Assembly (NCBI GenBank): GCA_903834645.1
Contig: CAILKA010000120.1
Location: forward strand, 1-5,032
Direction of reading: 5' to 3'
Source: an uncultured beta proteobacterium
Lineage (GTDB): Bacteria > Pseudomonadota > Gammaproteobacteria > Burkholderiales > Burkholderiaceae_C
DNA length: 5,032 nt
In this document: positions 1 to 5,032 of the stretch, piece by piece
How the letters are laid out: each line of letters opens with the position of its first letter
Numbering within the stretch: position 1 is the stretch's first letter
The notes under the pieces: generated by a model
Told to the model about the DNA's origin: nothing
What the model saw: the letters and a program-made list of their open reading frames with translations, nothing else
The model's database searches: none
Position numbers and translations under genes: made by a program

Positions 1-760
1 AGTCGGCCACCATGTAGCGCGGGTTGGCGATGGGCGTGTAGGGGAAGGCCTGGCCGACGATGGCCACCTTCACGCCGTTCATCTCGCGCATCACGTAAGG
101 CGCAAAGACCGGGTCGCCGAAGTCGGCCGTCTTGACGTTCTGCGCCACGAAGTCGATGCGGCCCTTGAAGTCGCGCTCGATGATCTCCTGGACGCGCTTC
201 ATGCCGTAGGTGAACTCCCAGTGGCCCGTCATCACGTCCACCGTGAGCGCCTTGCAGGCGTCCACCATGTCCTGCGCGTTCGTCCACAGCGACGTGGCCG
301 AACCCTGCCAGGTGTCTCCCCCGTCCAGCAGCAGCGCGCCCGGGCGGCTGGCCTTCAGCCGCTTGACGAGCGTGGCCAGGTGCGCAAAGCCGCCCACCTT
401 GCCGTAGCGCCGCGCCGCCGCCTCGAAGTCGAGCCAGGTGTAGGCGTGCGCCAGTGCGGTGCCCGCCGGCACACCAGCGGCCTTGAGCAGATGCTCGCCC
501 ACCAGATGCGGGATCTGCCCCTGCATGGGTCCCACCCCGAGATTGACACTGGGCTCGCGGAAGTGGATCGGCAGCAGCTGTGCGTGGCAGTCCGTCATGT
601 GGAGCAAGCTCACGAAGCCGCTGCCCTGGCCCAGCGGGGGCAGGTCGTACAGGGCCTGCTCGGCCGTGGCGGCGTCCGATTGCTCGTGACGGGCCAGCCC
701 CATGCCGGCCACCGAGGCGGCTGTCAGCACCTGCAGGAATTCGCGCTTGCTCAGGCTCAC
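1..760 (-). CDS. soxB: SoxB, sulfate thiol esterase of the Sox cycle (5' part, cut at left edge)
   Basis: SoxB is the periplasmic dimanganese hydrolase that releases sulfate from the SoxY-bound cysteine S-thiosulfonate. It belongs to the 5'-nucleotidase/metallophosphatase superfamily. I translated 253 residues; the frame stays open to base 2 and then leaves the window. SoxB proteins are usually about 560-570 residues, so less than half is visible. Visible motifs are HMTDCHAQ (residues 54-61, metal-binding Asp57 and His59), the SoxB hallmark GGDTWQGS (147-154), and GHWEFTYG (179-186), which stands where nucleotidases have GNHEF. The N-terminus (LSKREFLQVL, then a short hydrophobic stretch) resembles a Tat signal but has Lys-Arg in place of Arg-Arg. 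The start is taken as GTG at 758-760 because translation from there gives the usual SoxB N-terminus; no ATG lies nearby in frame. Only a weak GCGGA Shine-Dalgarno sits 8 bases upstream. soxX ends 75 bp upstream. The family call is very secure; the exact start is less so. Confidence 0.96.
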   Translation of the reverse strand, partial: MSLSKREFLQVLTAASVAGMGLARHEQSDAATAEQALYDLPPLGQGSGFVSLLHMTDCHAQLLPIHFREPSVNLGVGPMQGQIPHLVGEHLLKAAGVPAGTALAHAYTWLDFEAAARRYGKVGGFAHLATLVKRLKASRPGALLLDGGDTWQGSATSLWTNAQDMVDACKALTVDVMTGHWEFTYGMKRVQEIIERDFKGRIDFVAQNVKTADFGDPVFAPYVMREMNGVKVAIVGQAFPYTPIANPRYMVAD

Positions 761-768
761 GATCAGTG

Positions 769-773
769 TCCGC
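769..773 (-). promoter_or_regulatory. Weak ribosome binding site of soxB
   Basis: On the minus strand GCGGA lies 8 bases before the GTG at 758-760. It matches the Shine-Dalgarno consensus poorly compared with the clear sites before soxD, soxY, soxZ, soxA and soxX. It supports the GTG only loosely. Together with the rare start codon it suggests modest translation of soxB. Confidence 0.4.
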
Positions 774-787
774 TTATGTTTGGGGTC

Positions 788-812
788 GAAGAAAGCCCGG
801 CCAGGCCGGGCT
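788..812 (-). terminator. Terminator-like hairpin between soxX and soxB
   Basis: On the minus strand AGCCCGGCC and GGCCGGGCT form a perfect inverted repeat (794-802 and 804-812) around a single T. Allowing a three-base loop, this gives an eight-pair, almost all-GC stem. It is followed directly by TTTCTTC. That is the form of an intrinsic terminator with a short, imperfect U tract. It starts 24 bases after the soxX stop and ends about 28 bases before the soxB start. Because soxB follows on the same strand, partial termination or protection of the upstream mRNA 3' end is more likely than a full stop. Confidence 0.5.
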
Positions 813-835
813 CCGGGGCAGGAGTCGCGCCGCGC

Positions 836-1489
836 CTACTGGTTGACCGGCGAACGCGGATCGAGCAGCAGCGACATGATGTGGCGCAGTTGCTGCTCGT
901 CGAGCAGCTTCATGTGGCCAAAGCGCGGCATGTTGGAGCACGCGGCGTAGGCCTTGCTGTTCCACAGCTTCACCCACGTGTAGTGCACGATCGGCGCGGC
1001 GGTATCGGCCGTCACGTCGGAGATGCCCCGGTTCTTGCCGTAGTTCCACAGCGAGGGGCCGATCGTTCCGTAGGAGAGCTCCTTCTTGTCGATCTGGTGG
1101 CAGTTGTAGCAGTTGCCGCCGTTGGCCTTGGGGTCGGTGGAAGGGTCGGTCCAGGTCATGCCGCGGCCGCTTTGCGCGATGCGCTCGCCATCGACCCAGT
1201 TGCCGAAGAACTGGCCGCCGGCGGGCCACTTCACGCTGGCCAGCGCCTCGGCCTTGACGCGGTCGGCTGCGTCGTCGGCTGGCGGCTGGTCCGACGAGCA
1301 GGCGGACTGGCCGAGGTCCTGCCGGATGCGGTCGACCTTGGCGATGCCCTGGTCGCGAAAGGATGCGCGGATGGCAGCCATCGCCTGCGCGTCGAGCTCG
1401 GCTGGCGTGGGCCCGGTGGCACAACCGGCCAGCAGCGTGGCGCAGGCGGCCGCGGCGAGGGTCACGCAGGAGGTGATTCGGTGGCTCAT
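836..1489 (-). CDS. soxX: SoxX, c-type cytochrome subunit of SoxAX, predicted lipoprotein
   Basis: SoxX is the small haem subunit of the SoxAX cytochrome complex, which joins thiosulfate oxidatively to SoxY and passes electrons to a cytochrome c. The 217-residue protein carries one haem motif, CYNCH (127-131). Downstream is NMPRFGH (186-192), where Met187 is the likely distal ligand; Met193 is the alternative. IGPSLWNYGKNRG (143-155) is a typical SoxX stretch. The N-terminus has a hydrophobic segment ending in the lipobox LAGC (20-23), so Cys23 may be lipidated. Residues about 24-90 form an extension ahead of the haem domain that short SoxX proteins lack. Extra cysteines are Cys64 and Cys184. 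The start ATG (1487-1489) follows GGGGGAG by 5 bases and lies 13 bp after the soxA stop; a longer reading would begin inside soxA. The tight spacing to soxA fits the SoxA-SoxX partnership. Confidence 0.96.
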   Translation of the reverse strand: MSHRITSCVTLAAAACATLLAGCATGPTPAELDAQAMAAIRASFRDQGIAKVDRIRQDLGQSACSSDQPPADDAADRVKAEALASVKWPAGGQFFGNWVDGERIAQSGRGMTWTDPSTDPKANGGNCYNCHQIDKKELSYGTIGPSLWNYGKNRGISDVTADTAAPIVHYTWVKLWNSKAYAACSNMPRFGHMKLLDEQQLRHIMSLLLDPRSPVNQ

Positions 1490-1502
1490 GTGTACTCCCC
1501 CT

Positions 1503-2315
1503 TCAGCGCTTGATGGCCGGCGCGATCGACTCGGCGCCCTTGGCGTTGACGCCCATGTAGGTGCCCAGGGCAACCGTGATCTCCGAGCCGAAGCCCGGGT
1601 AGGGGAAGCGCTGCTGGCGGTAGCAGTCGTTCAGGCGCAGCTGCATGCTCCACATCTCGCCGTTGCTCACGCGGTAGGCCGGCCAGGCGGCAAAGCCGAT
1701 GCCGTCGCCCGGGTTCTTCGTGAGGTTGGGCAGGTCCTGCAGCCGGATGCGCTGGCCCTCGGCCGAGTGGCAGGCCGCGCAGGAGAAGTCGTGCGTGCCG
1801 CCGCGGTAGAAGAAGACCCGCTTGCCCAGCTCGTAGCTGCGACGCTCCTCGGGGTGGGCCTGCGACAGGTTGAAGCGCATGCCGCGCGAAGACGCCGCCA
1901 CCCAGGTGGCCAGCGCCGTCACGTTGGCCTGTTCGCCGCGGCCGAAGGGCGTCTTGGCGATCTCCGCGCCGTCCAGGCCCTGCAGCGTCTGCATGCAATG
2001 CACCAGGCGTGTCTCGAGGTCCATCACGCGGCCGGTGTCGGCAAAGAAGCGCGGCAGCTCGACGAAGGCGCCCTTGACGACGCCCGGGCCCTTGCCCAGG
2101 TCGCACTGCTCGAGCGAGGCGTTCTTGGGGCCGCGCTTGCGCTTCCACAGCGCCTCGCCGCGGGCCTCGAAGAGCTCGGCGGGGTTGCCGTCCTCCAGCA
2201 TCTTCCGGTATTCGGCAATGCCGTCGGCGGCGGACTTCGGCTGCGCCCAGGCCGGGGCCAGCCCCAGCCCCATGCCCAGCCCGGCCAGCAAGGCCACGAA
2301 GATCGAGGTACGCAA
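1503..2315 (-). CDS. soxA: SoxA, mono-haem L-cysteine S-thiosulfotransferase subunit
   Basis: SoxA is the catalytic subunit of SoxAX, which forms the SoxY cysteine-S-thiosulfonate from thiosulfate in the periplasm. From the proposed TTG start the protein has 270 residues. A Sec signal (about residues 1-24, ending APAWA) precedes the mature chain. Only one haem motif is present, CAACH (179-183). The N-terminal haem motif of di-haem SoxA proteins is missing; Cys71 and Cys107 remain there and probably form a disulfide, as in other mono-haem SoxA proteins. Cys231 in LNDCYRQQR (228-236) matches the family's active-site cysteine, which ligates the catalytic haem and carries a persulfide. The TTG (2313-2315) lies 7 bases after AAGGAG and directly precedes the signal peptide. 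An ATG 30 codons upstream (to 2405) would add an Arg-rich segment with no purpose and no visible ribosome site. Confidence 0.96.
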   Translation of the reverse strand: MRTSIFVALLAGLGMGLGLAPAWAQPKSAADGIAEYRKMLEDGNPAELFEARGEALWKRKRGPKNASLEQCDLGKGPGVVKGAFVELPRFFADTGRVMDLETRLVHCMQTLQGLDGAEIAKTPFGRGEQANVTALATWVAASSRGMRFNLSQAHPEERRSYELGKRVFFYRGGTHDFSCAACHSAEGQRIRLQDLPNLTKNPGDGIGFAAWPAYRVSNGEMWSMQLRLNDCYRQQRFPYPGFGSEITVALGTYMGVNAKGAESIAPAIKR

Positions 2316-2322
2316 GGTGTGT

Positions 2323-2328
2323 CTCCTT
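2323..2328 (-). promoter_or_regulatory. Ribosome binding site fixing the TTG start of soxA
   Basis: On the minus strand AAGGAG ends 7 bases before TTG at 2313-2315, within a longer purine run (AGAAGAAGGAGA). No ATG or GTG sits at the right distance, and the reading from TTG opens directly into a well-formed signal peptide. This site is the main reason for choosing TTG over the ATG at 2405. Confidence 0.75.
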
Positions 2329-2418
2329 CTTCTGATGAATGGGCGCCGCGCGAGGACGGTCGCCTGCTGTGGCCCGCGCCGCCCAGGCTCTGCGGCCCGG
2401 TGCACGCGCGTGAGCCTC

Positions 2419-2730
2419 TCAGCTCACCGTCGCTTCGTCGGTGCGCTTGTCGCCCTTGTTGTCGACCCAGGTGATGGTGATCTTGTCCCCGGCCTTGGCC
2501 CCCTTGACGGAGAACTGCAGGAACGGGTTCTTGGCCACCGAGGGGCCCCACTCGGCGCGCATCACCTGCTTGCCGTTGTGCTGTGCCGTCACCTCCTGGA
2601 TGAACCAGGCCGGAATCGTCTTGCCGGCGGAGTCGCGGCGCTGGCCGGTCTCCATCTCGTGGCTCATCAGCACGCGCACGGTGGCCTTGTCGCCGCTCAT
2701 CTGTGCGCGGATGCGCATCGGGTCTGCCAT
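2419..2730 (-). CDS. soxZ: SoxZ, partner subunit of the SoxYZ sulfur carrier
   Basis: SoxZ pairs with SoxY to form the carrier on which the thiosulfate sulfur is processed; it stabilises SoxY and helps present its swinging arm to the other Sox proteins. The 103-residue product is a normal length for SoxZ. It shows the usual family features: MRIRAQ near the start, VRVLMSHEMETGQRRD (18-33), FIQEVTAQHNG (43-53), and a C-terminal half rich in beta strand with the KNPFLQF segment (67-73). It has no cysteine and no signal peptide, which fits export as a SoxYZ complex through the Tat signal of SoxY. The start ATG (2728-2730) follows AGGAG (2739-2743) by 8 bases. It lies 49 bp after soxY. A further upstream in-frame reading would enter soxY and is not supported. 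soxA starts 103 bp downstream. Confidence 0.97.
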   Translation of the reverse strand: MADPMRIRAQMSGDKATVRVLMSHEMETGQRRDSAGKTIPAWFIQEVTAQHNGKQVMRAEWGPSVAKNPFLQFSVKGAKAGDKITITWVDNKGDKRTDEATVS

Positions 2731-2779
2731 GTCGATCTCTCCTGATGGTGTGTCGGGTGTGGATGGGGGTGCGCGTGGC

Positions 2780-3244
2780 TCAGCCGCCGCAGCCGCCCAG
2801 CGTGACCTTGATCTCCTTGACGGCGAAGAGCACCTTGCCGTCATTCATCATCGCCACCGCGTAGACGTTGGAGGACTGGCCCATCTTGACGCGGGTGTTG
2901 AAATTCGCGTCCACCGCGTCGCTGACATCGAAGACCGAAGCCAGCACGCTCGGGTTCTTCTCCACCAGGATGGCCATGCGCTTGACGCCCGGCAGCGCGG
3001 TCGAGCAGCCCACGGGCACGACGGCGCCGTTCTCGGCGATGTCGGGTCCGCTGACCGTGATGTCCTTGCTCTCGACCGGCGCGGCAGCGCCTCCCAGCGC
3101 CTTGAGGGCATCGGGCATCGTCCGGGCGTCAAAGGCGGCCTTGGTCCAGTCGGCGTGGGCGGTGGCCGGCAGCAATCCGGCGGTGGCCAGCAGGCCAAGC
3201 ACGGCACTGCTGTGGGCGAGCATCTCGCGTCGGGTGGTCTTCAT
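2780..3244 (-). CDS. soxY: SoxY, sulfur-carrying subunit of SoxYZ
   Basis: SoxY is the protein on which the sulfur intermediates ride, bound to a cysteine on a flexible C-terminal arm. The 154-residue product ends in the diagnostic GGCGG, with carrier Cys152. The N-terminus has a Tat-type signal: TRREML with twin Arg5-Arg6, a hydrophobic core, and likely cleavage after TAHA at residue 31. The mature part shows the SoxY segment IAENGAVVPV (69-78) and NTRVKMGQSS (116-125), followed by the strand leading to the arm (VKEIKVTLGG). A second cysteine in the mature protein, Cys80 in VGCST, is noteworthy because the carrier chemistry normally depends on the single terminal cysteine. The ATG (3242-3244) follows AAGGAG (3251-3256) by 6 bases. 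soxZ follows after 49 bp, as expected for partners made in equal amounts. Confidence 0.98.
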   Translation of the reverse strand: MKTTRREMLAHSSAVLGLLATAGLLPATAHADWTKAAFDARTMPDALKALGGAAAPVESKDITVSGPDIAENGAVVPVGCSTALPGVKRMAILVEKNPSVLASVFDVSDAVDANFNTRVKMGQSSNVYAVAMMNDGKVLFAVKEIKVTLGGCGG

Positions 3245-3250
3245 GCGCTA

Positions 3251-3256
3251 CTCCTT
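3251..3256 (-). promoter_or_regulatory. Ribosome binding site of soxY
   Basis: AAGGAG on the minus strand, 6 bases before the soxY ATG. It is a near-consensus site at ideal spacing, in keeping with the high levels usually needed for the carrier protein. Confidence 0.7.
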
Positions 3257-3258
3257 GT

Positions 3259-3270
3259 CGATCGTGATCG
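3259..3270. repeat. Short dyad CGATC-N2-GATCG in the soxY leader
   Basis: A five-base inverted repeat separated by two bases lies just upstream of the soxY ribosome site. It could be a small operator half-site pair or a weak hairpin near the ribosome site. It is short enough to be chance. Confidence 0.25.
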
Positions 3271-3283
3271 AGGGTGAGGGGGC

Positions 3284-3302
3284 GCGGGCGCCAGGCGCCC
3301 GC
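3284..3302. repeat. Perfect GC-rich inverted repeat between soxD and soxY
   Basis: GCGGGCGCC and GGCGCCCGC flank a single base, giving an eight-pair all-GC stem with a three-base loop in RNA. No T tract follows on the minus strand (the next bases are C-rich), so it is not a classic intrinsic terminator. Its place about 40 bases upstream of the soxY start suggests a role in mRNA stability, processing or attenuation between the soxCD and soxYZ parts. That role is inference. Confidence 0.5.
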
Positions 3303-3312
3303 TTGCGGTCAT

Positions 3313-3342
3313 ATTGTCGTGGCTGCGTACATTGTGCGTCGA
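3313..3342 (-). promoter_or_regulatory. Weak sigma-70-like promoter candidate upstream of soxY
   Basis: In the 124 bp soxD-soxY gap the minus strand has TCGACG (3337-3342, four of six matches to TTGACA), an 18-base spacer, and GACAAT (3313-3318, four of six matches to TATAAT). This is the most AT-rich patch of an otherwise GC-rich gap. The match is poor and could be chance; the genes may simply be read from a promoter upstream of soxC, outside the window. Confidence 0.2.
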
Positions 3343-3368
3343 GGCCAAGGTCGGGGCCGCCAAGGGCC

Positions 3369-4589
3369 TTACTTGCCCGCACCTGCTGCCAGCCACTGCG
3401 CAAGCGACTGCGCGTCGGCCTTCGGGATCGTCTGGGCGGGCATCGGGATCTGGCCCCAGACACCCGCGCCACCGCCCACGATGCGGCTTGCCAGGTAGTC
3501 TGCCCGGTCGGCACGGGAGGCGTACTTGCGCGCCACCTCGACCATCGACGGGCCGAGCACCTTGCGGTCCACGGCGTGGCAGGCCGTGCAGCCGTGCTTG
3601 GCAAAGAGCGCGAGCGCCGCGGCGCTGGCGCCGCCAGCCGTGCCCCCCGGGGCCGGGGGCGCGACAGCCGGGGCGGCTGCAGCAGGGGCTCCCGTGCGGC
3701 CCGCGCCCAGGGCAGCTGCGGCCGGTGGGCGCGTGGTGTCGGCGCCCACCTGCGGGCCTACCAGGCGGTTCTGCTCGGCGAGGTTGCCGTGGGCGTTGCG
3801 CGCGTGGTCGGGCAGGAAGGAGGCCACCTTCGCCTCGGTTGCGCAGTTGACCATGCAGGCCGTGGTGCGCACGTCGGGCTTGCCGCCATTGACCATCGTC
3901 CTGCCGGGCCACATGCCGTGGTCAGTGGTCATGCCCTGGCGATTGGGCAGGCGCTGCTGAACCTCGGCGATGTTGGTGTGCGACAGCGTGTAGTTCTCCG
4001 GCACCACCTCGGCCATGTTCAGGATGTAGGCCGTCACGGCGTACACATCGGTGGTCGACAGCGACTTGGGCGCGTTCCACGGCATCGCGCGGTTGATGTA
4101 GTCCCACAGCGTCGAGACGTTGGAGAGCTTCATCATCGTCGTGCGGCCGGGGAAGGAGTCATCGGTCAGGCGCTTGACGCGGCCGGTGCGGATGTCGTCC
4201 TTCGTGGTGCCGCCTATGACGGGCGCGAACACCTCGTTGCTCTCGCCGAAGATCCCGTGGCAGGAGGCGCACTTGGCTTCCCACACCTCCATGCCGCGTG
4301 CGACCGTGCCGCTGCCGGGTGGCAGGCCCTTGAAGTCCGGGCGCACGTCGATGTCCCAGGCGGCGATTTCGGCGGGCGTGGCGGGCCGCCCGATGCCGGG
4401 ATAAGCGGCCGCGGCCACGGCAGCCTGCCGGGCAGCGGGTGCGGGCACCGCGGTGCCGGAGGAGGCTTTCGGGGCGCTTTGGGCCTGCACGGCCCCGGTC
4501 ACGCACAGGGCGAGCAGCAGCGCCGCGGCCGTCCGCACGGAGCAGGGCAGGCGGCGCCTCGGGTGGCAGCGCTCAGGAGAGCTGGACAT
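3369..4589 (-). CDS. soxD: SoxD, di-haem cytochrome c subunit of sulfane dehydrogenase SoxCD
   Basis: SoxD takes the electrons released when SoxC oxidises the SoxY-bound sulfane sulfur in the periplasm. The 406-residue product has a Sec signal (about residues 1-36, core AAALLLALCV, cleavage near VQA). The first cytochrome domain has haem motif CASCH (107-111), with Met169 in RAMPW a plausible distal ligand. A middle region includes the pair ACMVNC (245-249). An Ala/Pro/Gly-rich linker (about 285-325) leads to a second small cytochrome domain with CTACH (334-338) and Met383 in IPMP as likely ligand. The two-haem form is complete; some SoxD relatives have only one haem. The ATG (4587-4589) follows a strong GGAGGTGA by about 6 bases to the GGAGG core, and that site lies inside soxC. 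The overlap with soxC suggests translational coupling, apt for a SoxC-SoxD complex. Confidence 0.97.
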   Translation of the reverse strand: MSSSPERCHPRRRLPCSVRTAAALLLALCVTGAVQAQSAPKASSGTAVPAPAARQAAVAAAAYPGIGRPATPAEIAAWDIDVRPDFKGLPPGSGTVARGMEVWEAKCASCHGIFGESNEVFAPVIGGTTKDDIRTGRVKRLTDDSFPGRTTMMKLSNVSTLWDYINRAMPWNAPKSLSTTDVYAVTAYILNMAEVVPENYTLSHTNIAEVQQRLPNRQGMTTDHGMWPGRTMVNGGKPDVRTTACMVNCATEAKVASFLPDHARNAHGNLAEQNRLVGPQVGADTTRPPAAAALGAGRTGAPAAAAPAVAPPAPGGTAGGASAAALALFAKHGCTACHAVDRKVLGPSMVEVARKYASRADRADYLASRIVGGGAGVWGQIPMPAQTIPKADAQSLAQWLAAGAGK

Positions 4590-5032
4590 TCTTCACCTCC
4601 CCGTTCTCCTGCACGAGCCAGGTCTGGATCGCATTGTTGTGGTAGATCGAGCGCGAGCCGCGCACGGCGCGCAACTGGCGGTAGGTGGGCTGCACGTGGC
4701 CCGTCTCGTCGATGGCGCGGCTCTGGATGAGCGCGGGCTTGCCATCCCAGATCCAGTCGATGCCAAAGCGCGTCAGGCACTTGGACAGCACCGGCGTTTC
4801 CAGCCGCGCCGTGCGCCAGTTGGCGCCCCCGTCCACCGACACATCCACGCGCTTGATGCGGCCGCGCCCTGACCAGGCCAGGCCGCTGACGTGGTGGTAG
4901 CCACGATCCAGGAGCAACTGCCCGCCTGAGGGGGTCGTCACCACACTCTTGCACTCCTGCGTGCTCGAGTACTGACGGTGCAGCCCGCCGGGCATCAGGT
5001 CGACGTAGTGCAGCACCTCGTCCTTGGCGCCG
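4573..5032 (-). CDS. soxC: SoxC, molybdenum subunit of sulfane dehydrogenase (3' part, cut at right edge)
   Basis: SoxC is the molybdopterin subunit of SoxCD, related to sulfite oxidase, which oxidises the sulfane sulfur left on SoxY after the first SoxB step. The last 152 residues are visible; the frame is open to the right edge. This part corresponds to the C-terminal dimerisation domain of the sulfite oxidase family, an immunoglobulin-like fold. It contains VSGLAWSGRGRIKRVDVS followed by DGGANW, then KCLTRF, WIWDG and SRAIDETGHVQPT, all typical of that domain. The molybdenum-binding domain with its cysteine ligand lies outside the window and cannot be checked. The TGA (4573-4575) lies inside soxD, giving a 17-base overlap. 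An apparent GTG at 5014-5016 is an internal valine codon: conserved reading continues upstream of it. The pairing with soxD makes SoxC far more likely than a sulfite dehydrogenase such as SorA. Confidence 0.95.
   Translation of the reverse strand, partial: GAKDEVLHYVDLMPGGLHRQYSSTQECKSVVTTPSGGQLLLDRGYHHVSGLAWSGRGRIKRVDVSVDGGANWRTARLETPVLSKCLTRFGIDWIWDGKPALIQSRAIDETGHVQPTYRQLRAVRGSRSIYHNNAIQTWLVQENGEVKNVQLS
4593..4600 (-). promoter_or_regulatory. Ribosome binding site of soxD, inside soxC
   Basis: GGAGGTGA, the strongest Shine-Dalgarno match in the window, lies just before the soxD ATG and within the last codons of soxC. It confirms the soxD start and supports coupled translation of the two SoxCD subunits. 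Confidence 0.8.

Noticed and set aside
774..1424. Minus-strand open frame of 216 codons in another frame over soxX
   Set aside because: The soxX frame has the CxxCH haem motif and a good ribosome site; this alternative frame has no such features.
221..1513. Long plus-strand open frame of 430 codons
   Set aside because: It runs antisense to soxB and soxX, spans their gap, and gives an Arg/His/Gly-rich product with no recognisable motif. High GC content removes stops from the antisense frame.
1487..1573. Longer SoxX start at 1573
   Set aside because: It would begin deep inside soxA, lacks a ribosome site, and would bury the lipoprotein signal that starts cleanly at 1489.
2403..2412. Palindrome CACGCGCGTG just after soxZ
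   Set aside because: It is a ten-base palindrome in very GC-rich DNA, with no loop or T tract to make a terminator and no partner site. Chance is sufficient.
1113..2474. Plus-strand open frame of 453 codons
   Set aside because: It is antisense to soxA and parts of soxX and soxZ, with no ribosome site or domain seen. Shadow of real genes.
2868..4730. Plus-strand open frame of 620 codons
   Set aside because: It is antisense to soxY, soxD and the end of soxC, all clearly real. The product is low-complexity and Arg/Gly/Ala-rich, an effect of GC-rich codon usage.
5014..5016. GTG as a possible gene start near the right edge
   Set aside because: The frame remains open through the edge and the protein begins in the middle of the SoxC C-terminal domain, so it is an internal Val codon of a truncated soxC.

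Overview
The window is a high-GC segment carrying seven co-directional genes, all on the minus strand. They form the core of a sulfur-oxidation (Sox) operon. In transcription order, from high to low coordinates, they are soxC (3' part only, cut by the right edge), soxD, soxY, soxZ, soxA, soxX and soxB (5' part only, cut by the left edge). The order soxCDYZAXB, the strong G/C third-position bias and the protein flavour suggest a betaproteobacterium, probably of the order Burkholderiales. That placement is inference; the window contains no taxonomic marker.

Layout: soxC (4573-5032) overlaps soxD (3369-4589) by 17 bases. A gap of about 124 bp follows, with a strong GC hairpin and a weak promoter-like pair. 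soxY (2780-3244) and soxZ (2419-2730) are separated by 49 bp. A gap of 103 bp precedes soxA (1503-2315), which appears to use a TTG start. soxX (836-1489) begins 13 bp after soxA. A gap of 75 bp with a terminator-like hairpin leads to soxB (1-760), which appears to start with GTG. No gap exceeds 300 bp. I see no RNA genes, mobile elements, CRISPR arrays or other repeats.

How the parts work together, from established knowledge of the Sox pathway: SoxAX, a c-type cytochrome pair, oxidatively links thiosulfate to the C-terminal cysteine of SoxY in the SoxYZ carrier. SoxB hydrolyses off the terminal sulfone as sulfate. SoxCD, a molybdenum protein with a cytochrome subunit, oxidises the remaining sulfane sulfur. 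SoxB then releases a second sulfate and regenerates the carrier. Because soxCD is present, the predicted outcome is complete oxidation of thiosulfate to sulfate without obligatory sulfur-globule storage. All the proteins act in the periplasm. Export signals are visible: Tat-type on SoxY and SoxB, Sec-type on SoxA and SoxD, and lipoprotein-type on SoxX. SoxZ has none and presumably travels with SoxY.

I found no undescribed system. The points worth a second look are details: a Lys-Arg instead of Arg-Arg Tat motif in SoxB, a predicted lipid anchor and long N-terminal extension on SoxX, an extra cysteine in SoxY, a mono-haem SoxA, and hairpins inside the operon that could set gene dosage.
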